Below are positions 1 to 12,079 of a DNA stretch of 64,000 nucleotides, piece by piece. Numbering within the stretch: the stretch's first letter is position 1; each line of letters opens with the position of its first letter. The translations under genes and the position numbers were made by a program. Under the pieces are notes generated by a model. The model was not told the DNA's origin. It searched no databases and saw nothing but the letters and a program-made list of their open reading frames with translations. Source of the stretch: Antilocapra americana (lineage: Eukaryota; Chordata; Mammalia; Artiodactyla; Antilocapridae); the NCBI GenBank assembly GCA_007570785.1, contig ML660203.1:9463524-9527523 (forward strand), written 5' to 3'.

Positions 1-80
1 ATATGTATACCCATGGCAGATTCATGTCAATGTATGGCAAAACCAACACAATAAAGTAAAGAAAATTAAAAAAAAAAATT
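1..80 (+). mobile_element. Ruminant L1 3' end (cut by window edge)
   Basis: 'ccatggcagattcatgtcaa' followed by 'tatggcaaaaccaacacaat' and an A-rich tail. This is the 3' terminal stretch seen again at 556, 1345, 41905 and 57001. Confidence 0.75.
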
Positions 81-555
81 CAAGTTCTCAAAGGATGAGG
101 CAAGAAAGCCTATTAGATACAGCAGAAGAGAAAATCACTGAACTGGATGAAAGATCAGAAGCAATGAGCCAGAAAACAAGCCAGATGGAACATATAAAAA
201 AGGGACAGGAATGGTAAAGTGAGGAGAACTCGGGTCCAATCAGCATTCCAGAAGGAGAGAAGAGAATGTGGTAGAGGCAATTCCTAAAGAACTTCCAAAA
301 TTGGTTAAAGATGAGGATCCTCACCTAAAATCCAGAACAGAATAAATAAAAATAAATCTCATCTAAACACTTCGTAGTGAATTTGCAGAACTCTGAAGGG
401 AAGAAATTAGAAAAATGGTAAGTAACTAAACTGATGAGCATGGAAGCCTATCTAAGCAAGCACCTGCTATAGAACATGAGTGGTGATGATCTCTGGAGTG
501 CGGAGCAAGGAGCAGGACATAATAACAGTAGGAATGGGGAGCGTAATCAGAATTT

Positions 556-672
556 TCTTTGTTGTTGTTATTTTATTTATTTTCTTTACATTATCGTGTT
601 GGTTTTGCCATACATTGGCATGAATCTGCCATGGGTATACATGTGTTCCCCTTCCAGAACCCCCCTCCCAGG
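556..672 (-). mobile_element. Very short L1 3'-end insertion with duplication
   Basis: 117 bp of inverted ruminant L1 3' end ('gtgttggttttgccatacat'). Perfect duplication GTAATCAGAATTT at 543-555 and 673-685. An accidental ORF at 476-676 runs through it. Confidence 0.88.
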
Positions 673-1344
673 GTAATCAGAATTTAAGTGTTCTGAGAAG
701 CTTCATTTATTTGAGAAGAGGAGGATAAAGAAAGTAATTACCCGGCTTTGTAAAGTCAAGTATGTATTTACAAACACTTCAGAAGGTAAATACGTATTTC
801 CAAACACTAAAAGAATAGAAAGTATAACTGCCAATACACAAGAGAAAAGTTTAGAAGAAGGTATTAAAATATAATAGAAGGTAGAAAAGGAAGAAAAGGA
901 AACAAAGTGAAAAGAATGGTCTGTAAATTGTACAAAACCAGAGGTGGAAAATGCTTTATATTCACCAATTAAAATAGAGATGAACAGATTGGCCAAGAAG
1001 AATAAAATGTAGCTCTATGATATTTATAGAGGACATTTAAAACCTAAGGGCACCAAGAGTAAAAAGATGGGAAGAAAAAAATACACAAGAGAAAAACTAA
1101 CCAAAAGATAGATATTCATAGGAAATCAGACAAAATAGGCTTTAAGACTAAAGACATTATTAGGGATGAAGAGGGTCAACACAAAATGATGGAAAGAATA
1201 GTTTTCTAAGGAGACAGAACAATTCCAAACTTGTGTGTTAGAGATTAAAAAAGAAAGGCTGAAAGAATATGAAGCAAAAGTGACAGGATGCAAGGAGATA
1301 TGGCCATATCCTTCATCACAGTGGGAGATTTAAGACCTGATTCA

Positions 1345-1419
1345 TATGTAAACCCATGGCGGTTTCATGTCATTGTATGGCAAAACCAACACAATAAAGA
1401 AAATTAAAAAAAAAAAAAA
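1345..1419 (+). mobile_element. 75-bp L1 3'-end insertion with duplication
   Basis: Only the last ~60 bases of the L1 plus a poly(A) tail. Perfect duplication ACCTGATTCA at 1335-1344 and 1420-1429. One of the shortest readable LINE insertions in the window. Confidence 0.86.
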
Positions 1420-2013
1420 ACCTGATTCAGTAACTGATTAACCAGTCAAAAAAAAAAAAGGATATATAATATTTTAATACTATTAACAATTCTAATCAAT
1501 GGACCCTGGTAGAAACTTGAACCCAATATATTACTTTCAGGCAAACATTTATCTTGAAAAATGACCTGATTACTAGGCCCCAAGACCAATCTCAATAGAT
1601 ATCAAATAATCAGTTTCATATAGATCATGTTCTCTGACCAGAAACAAGAGCAGAGTAAACTTCAGGTCTTCAAACATTTAAAACACTTACAGAAGACTCA
1701 TTATTTGAAGTCATATGGAAATGAAAACTACTTGGGTCAAACTAAAAATTAGAATACACATAAAAACTCCAGGTTGAGGAACTAAAGCAGAATTTAAAAG
1801 ATCTTTCTTAATGATATTAGGCAAGAAGAAATACAGAAAATTTATTAGCAGAACATCAAAGAATTTTAGAATGTAGTAAGTGTAAACCCAAAGAAAGTGG
1901 AAGATAATGAAGAGCAGAGATTGAAGAAAGAAAACAGAAGCACTAACATGGGCCTCAAAACAAAGCTGGATCTTGCAAAAGACGGACGAAATAAACATTA
2001 ATGTGCAGAAGGG

Positions 2014-2198
2014 CTTCCCTGGCAGTTCACATGGTAAAGAATCTGCCTGCAATGCACCAGACCCGGGTTCAATGCCTGGGTTGGAATGACCCCCTGGAGA
2101 AGGGAATGGCAACCCACTTCAGTATTCTTGCCTAGAAAATTCCATGGACAGACCATGGGGTCACAAAGAGTCGGACATGACTGAGTGACTAACACACG
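2014..2198 (+). mobile_element. Bov-tA SINE with target-site duplication
   Basis: A tRNA-derived head (GGGCTTCCCTGGCAGTTCAC, with a B-box-like GGGTTCAATGC) is followed by the BovB-derived body ending 'agtcggacatgactgagtga'. The flanks 2001-2013 and 2199-2211 match at 11 of 13 bases and are read as the duplication. Confidence 0.9.
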
Positions 2199-2939
2199 AT
2201 GTACAAAAGGGATATAACTACAGATATAGCAGAAATGACAAAAATAAGATTATAAACTTTATACCAATACATTAAAAAAATAGATGAAATGGACAGTTTT
2301 CTAGAAAAAAGATAATTTGTCAAGACCAATTTAAAAAGAAGTAGACAAACCAAGTATCCATATACAAAAAAATAAATCCAGATGGTTTTCTAGTTGAATT
2401 CTCCCAAAATGAAAAAACTGAAACCTGTGTCAAATATTATACTTCATGGTAAAACACCATGCTCTATGGTAAATGCTAAGCATTATTCTCTTTAGAGTCA
2501 GGAACAAACTTTTGAATTGGATCACTGAACAAAATGCAATATTGCATGGAAGGCCCAGCCAGAGCACCAAGACAAGAAAGGAGCAAAACTACCATCCACA
2601 GCCAGAAAACCCAAAGGGGTCTACAAACAATGAAAGACTGCTAACTAATACAGTCTAACAACACACAATACTAAGTTTAGGGCAGTACAGGAAGAGAACT
2701 CTTTACACTGTTGATGAAAGTGTAAAGTCATTTCCGCTTCACTGGAGAGCAATTTGACAAAATCTACCAACACTGAAGATGCTTATATCCTGCAATCCAA
2801 GTGTGCATGTGAGCCCAAAGAAATACAGTTAGGTATGTTTGTTGGAACATTTTCCTAATAGCCAAAAAAGGGGGGCACCTAAATGTCCAATTATTAAATA
2901 TCTTGTGTAACAGAACAATAGAACGCTCCTGTAGTGAAA

Positions 2940-3170
2940 GAGGGAGAGACAGGGTCAGCCAACATTCCCTTTAAAAGCACCAGACAGTAGATATTTTCAA
3001 CTTTGCAGGCCGTATGGTCTCTGGAAATCACACAGTTCTGTTGGAGTGCGGAAGCAGGCCTAAGCAATCTGAATGGGCATGGCTGTGTCCCAATAATACT
3101 TTATTTGCTAAAACAGACAAATTTGGCCTGAGGGCTTTAGTTTGCTGACTCTTGATCTGGAGCTGTGTGT
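2940..3170 (+). mobile_element. hAT-type DNA transposon relic
   Basis: 'gggcatggctgtgtcccaat', 'actttatttgctaaaacaga' and the terminal 'tttggcctgagggctttagtttgctgac' pattern match a common non-autonomous hAT family. The exact family name was not determined. Confidence 0.55.
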
Positions 3171-3479
3171 CAAAGTGGACAACACATCCTACATACACAA
3201 AGTTGCAGGAGATTGTGATCAGAGCACATTAAGAACAGCTGGAAGAATTAGGTCAGCCATGGCCTTGAGGAAGTGGCTACACCTTTCTTTTGTCAGGCTA
3301 AGCCTTTGGGGATAACCCATCCACAAATCCCAAGGTCTCTGCTCCATCTTCCTCCTACCTGGCCAGTCAGCAGCAGGGCTGACCCCCCTCCACCAGTCCT
3401 CTGGTTTACTCTCCTAACTGCTTGTCTCTGCATCTTCCCTGAATCCAAAGGCCTGGCCTATTTTATGTCTCTAGGTGGA

Positions 3480-4240
3480 AGTCTAGCAGACATCTCAAAC
3501 TTGACCTACTCAAAATGAACCCATGATCTTTCTGCAAAACGCAGTCTGATTGTAATCTTCCCTGACTATACCTGTCATCTTTGACTCCTTTCTTTCCCAC
3601 ACCCCACATCCTATCCATGCCCACATCCTCTTATTTCTACATTCAAAGTAGCTCCAGAATCTTACCACTTCTTTTGACTTCCACTCCTGCCACTCAAGTC
3701 AGAGCCACCATCACCTCTTGCCTGTCTTCTTCCATCGTTTCCTCCCTGGTCTCCTTGCTTTGGCCTTGCCCACTTGAGACTGGTCTCACTACAATGACAA
3801 GAGTCACCGTGGGCACACAGTGTCGGAGCAGGTTATTCCTACACCCCAGTCGTTAAAAGTCAAAGGCTGAACAGTTAGCCCGTGAGGCCTATAGGATCGT
3901 CCTCCCTGTTGCTCCTGTAGGTTTATCTACCTCACTTTTGCCCTCTTGGCTTCAACTACACTGGCAGCCTTGCTATCACGATTCTGGGAATCCCAGACAC
4001 ACATGTGCCCCAGGGCGTTTCTGTACTTACTGTCTCTTTGCCTGGAGCATTCTTCCCTGAAACTTTGTGGCACACTCTCATTTCCAAGATCTCCTCAAGG
4101 GAGGACTTCCTCAATGATCTTATTGAATATTGCAGCTCCTCCTCGACTCACTCTCTATCCTCCCTCCCAATACTTTCCTTAATTTTTGCCAGAGCAGTTA
4201 TCACCTTCTAATATATGTTTTTCTAACCATTCTATGATGA
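3480..4240 (+). repeat. L2 LINE remains
   Basis: Pyrimidine-rich stretch with 'gtcatctttgactcctttct', 'accccacatcctatccatgc' and 'gagcagttatcaccttctaa', the usual L2 3' region. Several accidental ORFs arise here and none is coding. Confidence 0.65.
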
Positions 4241-4439
4241 AAAATCTCAAGCAAATAGAACACTGGAAATAACTGTTCAATGACCTCCCATATACTCACC
4301 AGGTACATTCTGCATCTAACACTTACTTCACTACTATCTGTTAATCCGTCTTTTTTTTTTTTTCTAGTTTTATCTTTTTGATGTATTTCAGTAAGTTGCA
4401 ATTCAACATCCATTGATGACAAAAATCTCAACCAAGTGG

Positions 4440-5190
4440 GTAACAGAGGGACCATACCTCAGTGTAATAAAGGTCATATATGACTAGCCCTTAGCTAACA
4501 TCACACTCAAAGCTGAAAACTTCCTCTAAAATCAGGAACAAGACAAGCACATTCCCACTCTCACTGCATTTATTCAACATAGTATTGGAAGTCCTAGCCA
4601 GAGCGATTATGAAAGAAAAATAAATGAAAGCTATTCAGATTGCAAAGAAAAAAGTAAAACTGTCACTCTTTGCAGATGACATGGTATTATACATAGAAAA
4701 GACTACAGATGCCACCAAAAAACTGTTAGAATAAACAAATTCAGTAAAGTTGCAGGATACAAAATATACAAAAATCTGTTGCATTTCTATATACTAAAAT
4801 GAATTATCAGAAAGAGAAGAATAAGAAAGCAATTCCACTTAAACTTGCATCAAAAAGAATGAATTACATTGGCATAAATTTAAGGAGGTGAAAGACCTAT
4901 ACCTTGAAAATTAGAAGACGCTGGTGAACTAAATTGAAGACACAAATAAATGGAAAAATATTCTGTGCTCATTAGGACTGGAAGAATTAATACTGTTAAA
5001 ATGTTTATACTACCCAAAGCAATCTACAGATTCAATGCAAGCCCTATTAAAATTACAGTGGCCTTTTTCATAGAAATAGAACAAAAGACTATGAATAGCC
5101 AAAGCAATGTGAAAAAGAACAAGAAAATTGGAGGCTTATATTTCTTGATTTCAAACTACATTACAAAGCTATAATAAAACAGTATCATGT
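4440..5190 (+). mobile_element. LINE-1 ORF2 reverse-transcriptase fragment (dead)
   Basis: Decayed ORF2 with the RT active-site string F-A-D-D-M at 4669-4683 (tttgcagatgacatg) and downstream 'ggataaattt/ggtgaaagacctata' motifs. Frames are broken by stops. It ends against the BovB fragment at 5220. Confidence 0.85.
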
Positions 5191-5219
5191 AGATAAATGG
5201 AACAAAATAGAGAGCCCAG

Positions 5220-5385
5220 AAGGCAGGAGAAGGGGGCAGCAGAGGATGAGATGGTTGGATGGCGTCACTGACTAGATGGACATCAAGTGCTGACTCCAGC
5301 AAACTCCTGAAGATAGTGAAGGACAGGGAAGCCTGGAGTGGCAGGGTCCAGCAGAGTCAGACACCACTGAGCGACTGAACACAAT
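5220..5385 (+). mobile_element. BovB LINE 3'-end fragment
   Basis: Contains 'gaggatgagatggttggatg' and ends 'gactgagcgactgaaca'-like sequence, the known BovB 3' end. It lies directly after an old L1 ORF2 fragment. Confidence 0.8.
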
Positions 5386-5734
5386 GGTGACTATGGTTAA
5401 TAATACTGTATACTTGAAATTTCCTATAAGAGTAGACCTTAAAGTTCCCATGACAAGAAAAAAATTCTGTAACTATGTATGGTGATCGATGTTAACTAGA
5501 CTGACTGTGCTGATCATTCACAATGTACAAATATTGAATCATGATGCACACCTGGAACTAGTACGGTGTCCCATTTTTGATTCCTATCAATGATATATGA
5601 GAGTTCCGCTTGCTCTGCTTCCTTGTTGATATCTGGTGTTGCCAGTTTTTTAAAGTTAGCCTTTATGATGGTCATGTAGTGATAGCTCGTTGTGGGCTTA
5701 AATTTAATATGCTATATAATTTTACAAATGTATT

Positions 5735-5870
5735 TTATTTCTCTTTCCCACTAATATGCAAGCCCCTTAAGGGCAGCATTTCCTACATATTTGGCCCCTG
5801 CTCTCTCCTGGCCCCTAGACAGAATATAGCACACGGCACATGCTTAGTAAATACCTGTTGGATGAGGCCC
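5735..5870 (+). repeat. L2 LINE 3' end
   Basis: 'aagccccttaagggcagcat' and 'gcttagtaaatacctgttgg' are the ordinary L2 terminal motifs. Confidence 0.65.
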
Positions 5871-6414
5871 TCTCCTCTGAGCACCCACTGTGTCATCTCT
5901 CTGAGATGCTGCTTATCTGAGGGGCGGTCTCCCACCCACACCATGAGCAGAGCCTGAGTCTGGGCTGAGCACTGGTGCTGGGCACTAGGGCTCAAAGAAG
6001 ACTGGTGAGGAAACAGTATTAGCGCTGGGCAGTGCCTCTTCTGTGCCGTTGTGTGGTTCCTGCCTGGGACTCATGGGCCTGAGGAACGGCAGAGCTGGCC
6101 TTGGCTGCCACGTGAGGGTGGAACAACCCCTGGTCTGGTTGGCCACCAATTACCTTGTGACCCAGTAGGTTCCTTCTCTGAGGCTCTGTTTGCTCCTTTA
6201 CTCAACAGCAGACAGATCTGGGTCTAGTTTTATCACTTACAGCAAAACTTGGAACAAAATCTTTTTTCCCTCTTTTTGGGAGATCTTAACAACTTAATCT
6301 TGCAACTCTTCTGTTGCATTTATTTCCTTCATATTTTATCTTTCAAAAGTTCTTATCTCTGTATGATATTTTTGTTTTAGCCTCCTATACTCTTAGTCAG
6401 GGCATGAAGGACTA

Positions 6415-6540
6415 TCCCAGAGGTTCTCAACCCTAGCTGTATGTCACAAAAAACCAAGGAGCTTTTACAAACTGAGCTTACTCTCAGGGATTATGATTAA
6501 ATTGGCCTAGGGTGGGGCCCAAGCATAGCTTGGTTTTTGT
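6415..6540. mobile_element. MER5A-type hAT element
   Basis: 'agaggttctcaaccctagct' at one end and 'ggcctagggtggggcccaag' inside, typical of MER5A. Only one terminal repeat is clear. Confidence 0.65.
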
Positions 6541-6599
6541 TTTTCAATTGGCTGTCTCATCTTCACTTGCCACTGTCTCCTTTATGTCTAGACTGGGAC

Positions 6600-9500
6600 C
6601 CAGTGCATAGCAGGCATTCACTAGTAACTGAATGAATTAAGCACTCTTTTGCAAAGGGAGTTTACAAAATAGAGACAAGTTTTAGGTAGTCTGCTGTTTT
6701 TGCTCATGATATTTTTCCTAAATATATATATGAAAACCTATTACCTGAAAGCCAAAAAACAATCTTGCCTGTCAAAACAGTGCTTAAGCCCAGAGAATTA
6801 AAAATGATGAAATTCCCTATTCCATCTCACCTTTAGGCAAGTCTTCAACAATATATATCTTGTGAACGAGGATGTTAAAGTATAGTTATTTTCATCTCAG
6901 TTTCTGCTGAGACAAAAGACAATGCTTGCCATATGCCAGGAGGGGAACAGGATGAATGCAGGACTGCAAGACAAAGCAGCCCAAAGTGAATTCACACTTC
7001 CACCTGATCTTTAGCCCACAACAGAGCTAGAAATCCAAGGACAGTTTTTAGAAGCTGTGGAATTTGCTGGAGTCTCACTATGGATGGAGGGAGGTGGCAG
7101 GGTGATTCTGCTTCACCTTGAGTTAACAGAGGGGGAGTGTGCGGAGAAGACCCTGAGATCCAGCAGTCAAAACGAAAGTTACAGGGGCCCAGCCAGAGAG
7201 AATGCATTATCCAAGTAAGGGAATGGAAGGCTGGGCCTGCACGATGGAAGGTAACGGGGCTGGGGGGCCAAGAGCCAGAGTTTTGAAAACCAAGTAAAAG
7301 CACAGCCTCAGCTTTGAACACAAAACAGGCTCCAAGAGGAAGAAGCCAGTTCACAATACTGATAAAGTACAGACTTCCTCATCTCACTCCCCTCTTTGCA
7401 AATGGGACGGCACACGGTGGGGAAATAGGCCGCAGTCAAGCTCTTGCTGTTCCCTCCACTGCCAGGGGCAAGGCTGGCACCATGCCAGCCTGGGGAAGGG
7501 GCAGCTTCTATCTCAAACACCTTTTGGTCATTTTGTTACGCTGACTGGACACGTCATCCACTGACGGGGGAGCCTGGGACTTGCCCTACATTCCATCCAG
7601 GGGCAGGGGAAGAGCAAGCCCCAGGGAATCAGGTTGAAGGCTTGGGAGACCCAAGTAAAGTGCCCTTTGATGCAGCTGAGTGCGTTTAACATAATGGTAG
7701 GACCAGTACTTTGAACGTGTTTGTTATTGTTTTTCTCAATTGAATATGATTAATCAGTTTAAGTTCACTGACCCTGGATTTTGTCTACCAGTTTGATGTA
7801 CCTGCCAGTTTAATGATTTCTACCGATCGAATGACTATCAAATCTTCAGATTTAATGACTTGATCTTTGCATGATCAAATTCATGAGATCTCCATTTCTT
7901 TGTTCTTTTCTGGGTAGTTCATGAGAACTTGGATATGGTGCAGAAAGATGATTTAGGATTCTCAATGAAACAACGCACAAAAAGAACAGGTGGGTTTGAG
8001 AGTCAAATATATGAAAAGGGAGAAAACCTGTAATTCCTGGAGCGTTATTAGGACTCATTTCTGGAGAAAAGGCATTACCAGCTCACAGAGAAACATCTGA
8101 ATTCCAGAACAGCAGCAGGGGCTGAGGAAAGAAGGGAGGTGACCACTTACCTCAACTGCAGCCCTCCTGCTCAGGGAGCCCAGCAACAGCAAGGAGGGTG
8201 AAGATCACACCTGAAGGCACTCAGACAGGGCCGGCCTCTGGTGAGCAGAGGCGGAGAAGCCTGGGCAGCAGCAGGAGAGCTTTTTGGGTGGAAGTGATCT
8301 TGAAGGGCTGGGGGGCGGGGGTTGGGTTGACAGGTGTAAGCATTTACTTCAGTGGTAAACTTGAGGTCTCTGCATTTCACTGTATGCAAATCTTACTGGC
8401 CCTCCAAAAAGGGCAAACACACTAGTTAATGATACGCACGTGTAAGTGTTTAGGAGCGTGGACTGCCTGCAACTGTACTTCGAAATGCATCCAAAAACTG
8501 AACAGATGGATGGATGGAGGGAGGAATGGCTGATTATGCGATAATACAGCAAAATGTTACCTGTAGCAATTATAGAATTAAATGGAGGATATAAAATTAT
8601 TTTAACTTCTCTGTTTAAGAACTTTCGGGACTTCCTTCATGGTCCCATGGGTAAGAGAGTCTGTGCTCCCACTGCAGGAGGTGTGGATTCGATCTCTGGT
8701 TGGGGAACTAAGATCCTGCATGCCGCTTCGTGCAGTCAAAAAAAAAAAAAAAAGACTTTTTCTTTCCCCCATAATGCTGGGAATAGAAACACCCTGTTAT
8801 TTGGGCAAATATACTTCTGGAACCCAGAAGCCATGCCCTTCCTCCAGTGTCAGTTTCTAACCATAGCAGTTATTTTATCCCCATACACTTACTGCTTTTA
8901 AGTACAGAAAACACTAGGGTATTTGCATGCGTTATAGCATTATTTAGTGGATTGAATCCAAGGCAAGCTTCCGGCTGTGAGGTTCCACTGCCCAGGGGAT
9001 TAGGAGGTGGAGCATCTTTATGTTCACAGACCCATCTGGTTTTCCACAAAGTCAGAGGGAGGCCAAACTTTCCTCAGCGCCTGGAGGGAAGTTTTATGAT
9101 GGAGAACTTTAAGGCAAACAGGAGGGGGTGGTCGGGAACTAAATGCAGGGAGGAGGGCTGGGTCCCTAAACCATTTCCAAACTCTTGCCCTGGAGCCAGC
9201 CTTCCTGTAGTCCTATAATAGAAACCTGACTTCTTCTCTGGGGTAATTTGTTAATCAGACCATCTTCCCCTGCTACTCTTTTTGAAGAAACTCAAGATAG
9301 AAGGACAGGGGAACCTTAGATTTGAATCTAAGTCTCAATGGCCTCTGAGAACGAAGAGAAGACAGTGGTGGTCACATTGCGCTTCCTTTTAAGCCCTCAA
9401 TCTCTGAGATAATTACTGACCAGTGTTGTCTGTGGTGATCACCACCTCCCGGTCCACAGCCACAGGGCAAGCACGGGGTGACTGCCCAGAGGATCAGGTG

Positions 9501-9820
9501 TGCTTGAAGACTTGAGGGAAAGTATTTAAAAGGATTATTTCTATGTTAAGACAAACAGATTATGAAGTGCAAAGTTCCTATGATCTTCCACTAAAACAGA
9601 TTTTGAAGAAATTTTGCTGAGCCCTTATAAACTACACCTCTAGGCTCCCAATGGTACACTCCCCTGGGAGTGTACTGTGAAGGAAATTTCACTGGAAAAT
9701 TTAGAAAAGCATTTTTGTTGGATGGACACACACTGGAGATGGAGATTACTGCTGGGGGAGGGAGCAGGACAAGGTGGGGGAAAGCTGAAGTCTGCCTTAT
9801 AGTTAAATTGTTTACCTCTG
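6600..9820. other. Intergenic DNA without a gene, except a SINE
   Basis: Apart from the CHR SINE at 8622 I see only unclassified, moderately GC sequence. The 60-140 residue ORFs here have no recognisable domain and overlap each other on both strands. Confidence 0.5.
8622..8754 (+). mobile_element. CHR-type SINE
   Basis: A tRNA-derived head 'gacttccttcatggtcccat' and 'ggttggggaactaagatcct', with an A-rich tail at 8738-8753. Intergenic, downstream of DYNLRB1. Confidence 0.8.
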
Positions 9821-9821
9821 T

Positions 9822-10040
9822 CAGTCAGTATCAGCAGTTCTACTCAGTCTACTTAGTGACTCTTTGTGACCCCATGAGGTGTAGCCCACCAGGTTCCTTT
9901 GTAGATGGAATTCTCCAGGCAAGAATACTGGAGTGGGTTGCCATTCCCTTCTCCCAGGGGATCTTCCCCACCTAGGGATCCAACCCAAGTCTCTTGCATT
10001 GCAGATGGATTTTTTACCATCTGAGCCACCAAGGAAGCCC
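9822..10040 (-). mobile_element. Bov-tA SINE, reverse orientation
   Basis: Reverse-complement Bov-tA, ending in 'gagccaccaaggaagccc' at its 5' head. Flanks TTTACCTCTGT (9811-9821) and TTTTCCTCTGT (10041-10051) are the duplication with one mismatch. It lies about 1 kb beyond the DYNLRB1 stop codon. Confidence 0.9.
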
Positions 10041-10294
10041 TTTTCCTCTGTAACAAGCAACAAAAGACAACAAACCCTAACAAAAAATAAATACACGTAG
10101 TTTCTGGAGGGAAAAACCCCAGAGTGCTGCTGGGTGACCAATGGCCTACGGCTTGGCTTCACTGAGTGGCAAATGCACCCCGCCCCGGCCCCCCTGCACC
10201 CCATTCCGCGCCTTAAGGGAAAGTGGAAGCTTACTGAGGGTGAGCACATGGGTGAACCAGAGCACTTAGGATTTCTGTGGAAGGCAGTATGGAA

Positions 10295-10450
10295 ACAGCA
10301 GAGTTGCTGGAGTCAGAGACCTGTGCTCCGTCCATGAGATCTCAGGCAAGCCATTCCTGAGAACACAACTTCCTCATCGTTAAGACGCTGTACCACCCTG
10401 TCTGCAGCGAACTACAAGGGTGATATGAGCCACACCTGGCATTCAACAAC
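10295..10450 (+). repeat. MIR SINE remnant
   Basis: 'gagttgctggagtcagagac' then 'caacttcctcatcgttaaga', the MIR core pattern. Confidence 0.6.
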
Positions 10451-10699
10451 TTTCACTCTCCTTTTCCTAGTGAAGTGCAGTTGGAAAAAAATCTTTCAAA
10501 ACACTGATGGGGATGAGAAATGATAAAAGGGATGGTGAGGGACAAGAGGCCTGGAAACCAGGACACCAGTTATAAACCATGTCCAGCTCAGCAAGTGTGG
10601 CCACAGGTGCTGAAGAAGCACAAAGCACCCCCAGGCTTCGTTGCAAGCTCAGCCTCCAGACCATGTGATCACACAGGAAGCGAGACCTTTTCAACCCAG

Positions 10700-11037
10700 T
10701 GTTTAAAGACACACAGCCAGCGGGTAAGCATTCTGGTTATTTTTAGTTAAAGAAAAACAGCCTTTTCCAAAGGCAACAAAGTCAGAAGGAAACAGGGTGT
10801 GGGCTTCTCACAAGCTCTTGCTCCAAAACCTGGACGTGATTTTCCTCCTGGAAAATCAGGGGCAGCTGGCCAGGAATGAGGTTGGTGGGGTGGGAGGGGC
10901 TGCAGCCCACTCAGGTCACGGACTGGCCTGGGAGGGCTCTAACGGGCCTTCCACGTGCCAGTCAGTGGACATGATTAACGCTATTATTGTTAAGGGGCAT
11001 TAAATTAAGGAATGACGCAGGGAGCCAAGAAAGCGGC
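10700..11037 (-). other. DYNLRB1: DYNLRB1 3' UTR (end not fixed)
   Basis: The sequence after the TAA continues as GCCGCTTTCTTGGCTCCC and so on, with no recognisable repeat down to about 10700, consistent with a short 3' UTR. I found no canonical AATAAA or ATTAAA on this strand in the first kilobase below the stop. Only AATAAT (near 10984) and an A-rich AAAAATAACC stretch (near 10740) are seen, so the lower boundary given is a guess. Confidence 0.45.
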
Positions 11038-11081
11038 TTATTCAGTTGGATTCTGAATCACAATCAGGAAATAGTCTTTAT
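11038..11081 (-). CDS. DYNLRB1: DYNLRB1 coding exon 4 with stop
   Basis: Minus strand, 44 nt, encoding DKDYFLIVIQNPTE and TAA. The first codon is split (G from exon 3, AT here). The acceptor is TCTCTTGCAG. It forms the C-terminal strand of the roadblock domain and ends exactly at the family's usual C-terminus. Confidence 0.95.
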
Positions 11082-11439
11082 CTGCAAGAGAGGAAACATG
11101 AAAAAATGAATCACTAACTGTAAAATGGGAGAAAAACACACCACAAAGCCAAGATCATTCAATCACCAACTGTAAAATGCTGATTGGGTGGAGAGGGATA
11201 AAGAGCATTAGTGCTTAGGCTGCTTCCCATGGCTGGGGAAACAGAAGATGAACCCACGTGTTTCCTGTGCGGGCTTCTGCACACACGGCTATAGGGCAGC
11301 GGGTGCCTAACCCTACCCAGCAGTGGTGCTTGGCAGAACATCCTCATTTCTAATCTTCCCAGTACCAACAAGGAGGTAAGGTTATTAAGTTTTTTGGGTT
11401 GGGAAACTCAGGTTCAGAGTTTAAATGAACTGCCTACAG

Positions 11440-11622
11440 TACTGGTTCTCCAGAGTGTTGAAATAACCTGGAAGGCTGTTTAAAACAACACAGGTGGCCC
11501 CACCCCAAGGGCTTCGAACTCACTGGGCCTGGGGTGGAGCCTAAAATTTTGCATTTTAACAGGCTCCAGGTGATGCTGATGCTGCAGGTTCTGGGAGAAC
11601 CACTTGTTTAAGGTTACCAGGA
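11440..11622. mobile_element. MER5A-type hAT element
   Basis: 'ctggttctccagagtgttga' at the left and 'tctgggagaaccacttg' at the right are inverted terminal repeats, with 'ggcctggggtggagcctaaa' inside. DYNLRB1 intron 3. Confidence 0.75.
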
Positions 11623-11759
11623 TAGTCAGTATCCAAGAATGGGATTCTAACCTCAACCCTTCTAGTCTTGGGTTAATGTCAGTTCTGTCACAAGTTCAGT
11701 TGCTGGCCTTCCAGAACCTTCTGGACTAGAAAATTTCAAAGGCACCAGGTTAAAGGGGG

Positions 11760-12070
11760 CCAAAGCACCTGAGTTCCAGCTCTGGGGATGATCCTGACTG
11801 CCTCTCATTTTACAGAAGAGGATATGGGAGAAGCAAGGTGTTTAAGCTTTGCCCACTTAATAATCACACTCAAACGTTTACCAAGGCTTCCCCGTGCTGG
11901 CTCTGGGTTGATCCCTTCTCAAACAGCATCTCAGTGAACCCTCGAATCACTCCAAGAGGCAGGGACCAGTGTTTTCTTACTTTTATTAACGAGAACACTA
12001 AGGCTCAGAGAATTAAATGACACCAGGTGGGAGAGCTGAGTTTGACTCAGGTGCTGGGCGCCTCTGGTCT
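11760..12070. repeat. MIR SINE remnant(s)
   Basis: Contains 'cattttacagaagaggatat' and 'aaggctcagagaattaaatg' style MIR core motifs. DYNLRB1 intron 3. Confidence 0.55.
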
Positions 12071-12079
12071 GCCTCTTGC

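Larger units (their letters stand above)
81..2700 (+). repeat. Old LINE-1 (HAL1-like) remains, interrupted
   Basis: A-rich, decayed L1 ORF1-like and flanking sequence ('cactgaactggatgaaagat', 'ggctttaagactaaagacat'), broken by younger L1 and SINE insertions at 556, 1345 and 2014. No intact frame. Edges approximate. Confidence 0.55.

Noticed and set aside
4660..4700. Reverse-transcriptase F-A-D-D motif as a possible active element
   Set aside because: Stops and frameshifts flank it and no full ORF2 exists; it is a dead L1 fragment.
8638..8720. tRNA gene suggested by A/B-box-like text in SINE heads
   Set aside because: The boxes belong to tRNA-derived SINEs (CHR and Bov-tA); no cloverleaf with an intact anticodon stem is present.
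9822..10249. 142-residue and 76-residue ORFs near 10 kb
   Set aside because: They are translations through the Bov-tA SINE; the same peptide pieces recur at other SINE copies such as 51446 and 52466.
1..10700. Search for the next gene expected from human synteny (MAP1LC3A)
   Set aside because: No LC3 coding exon (for example an MPSDRPFKQRR start) was found on either strand; it presumably lies to the left of the window.
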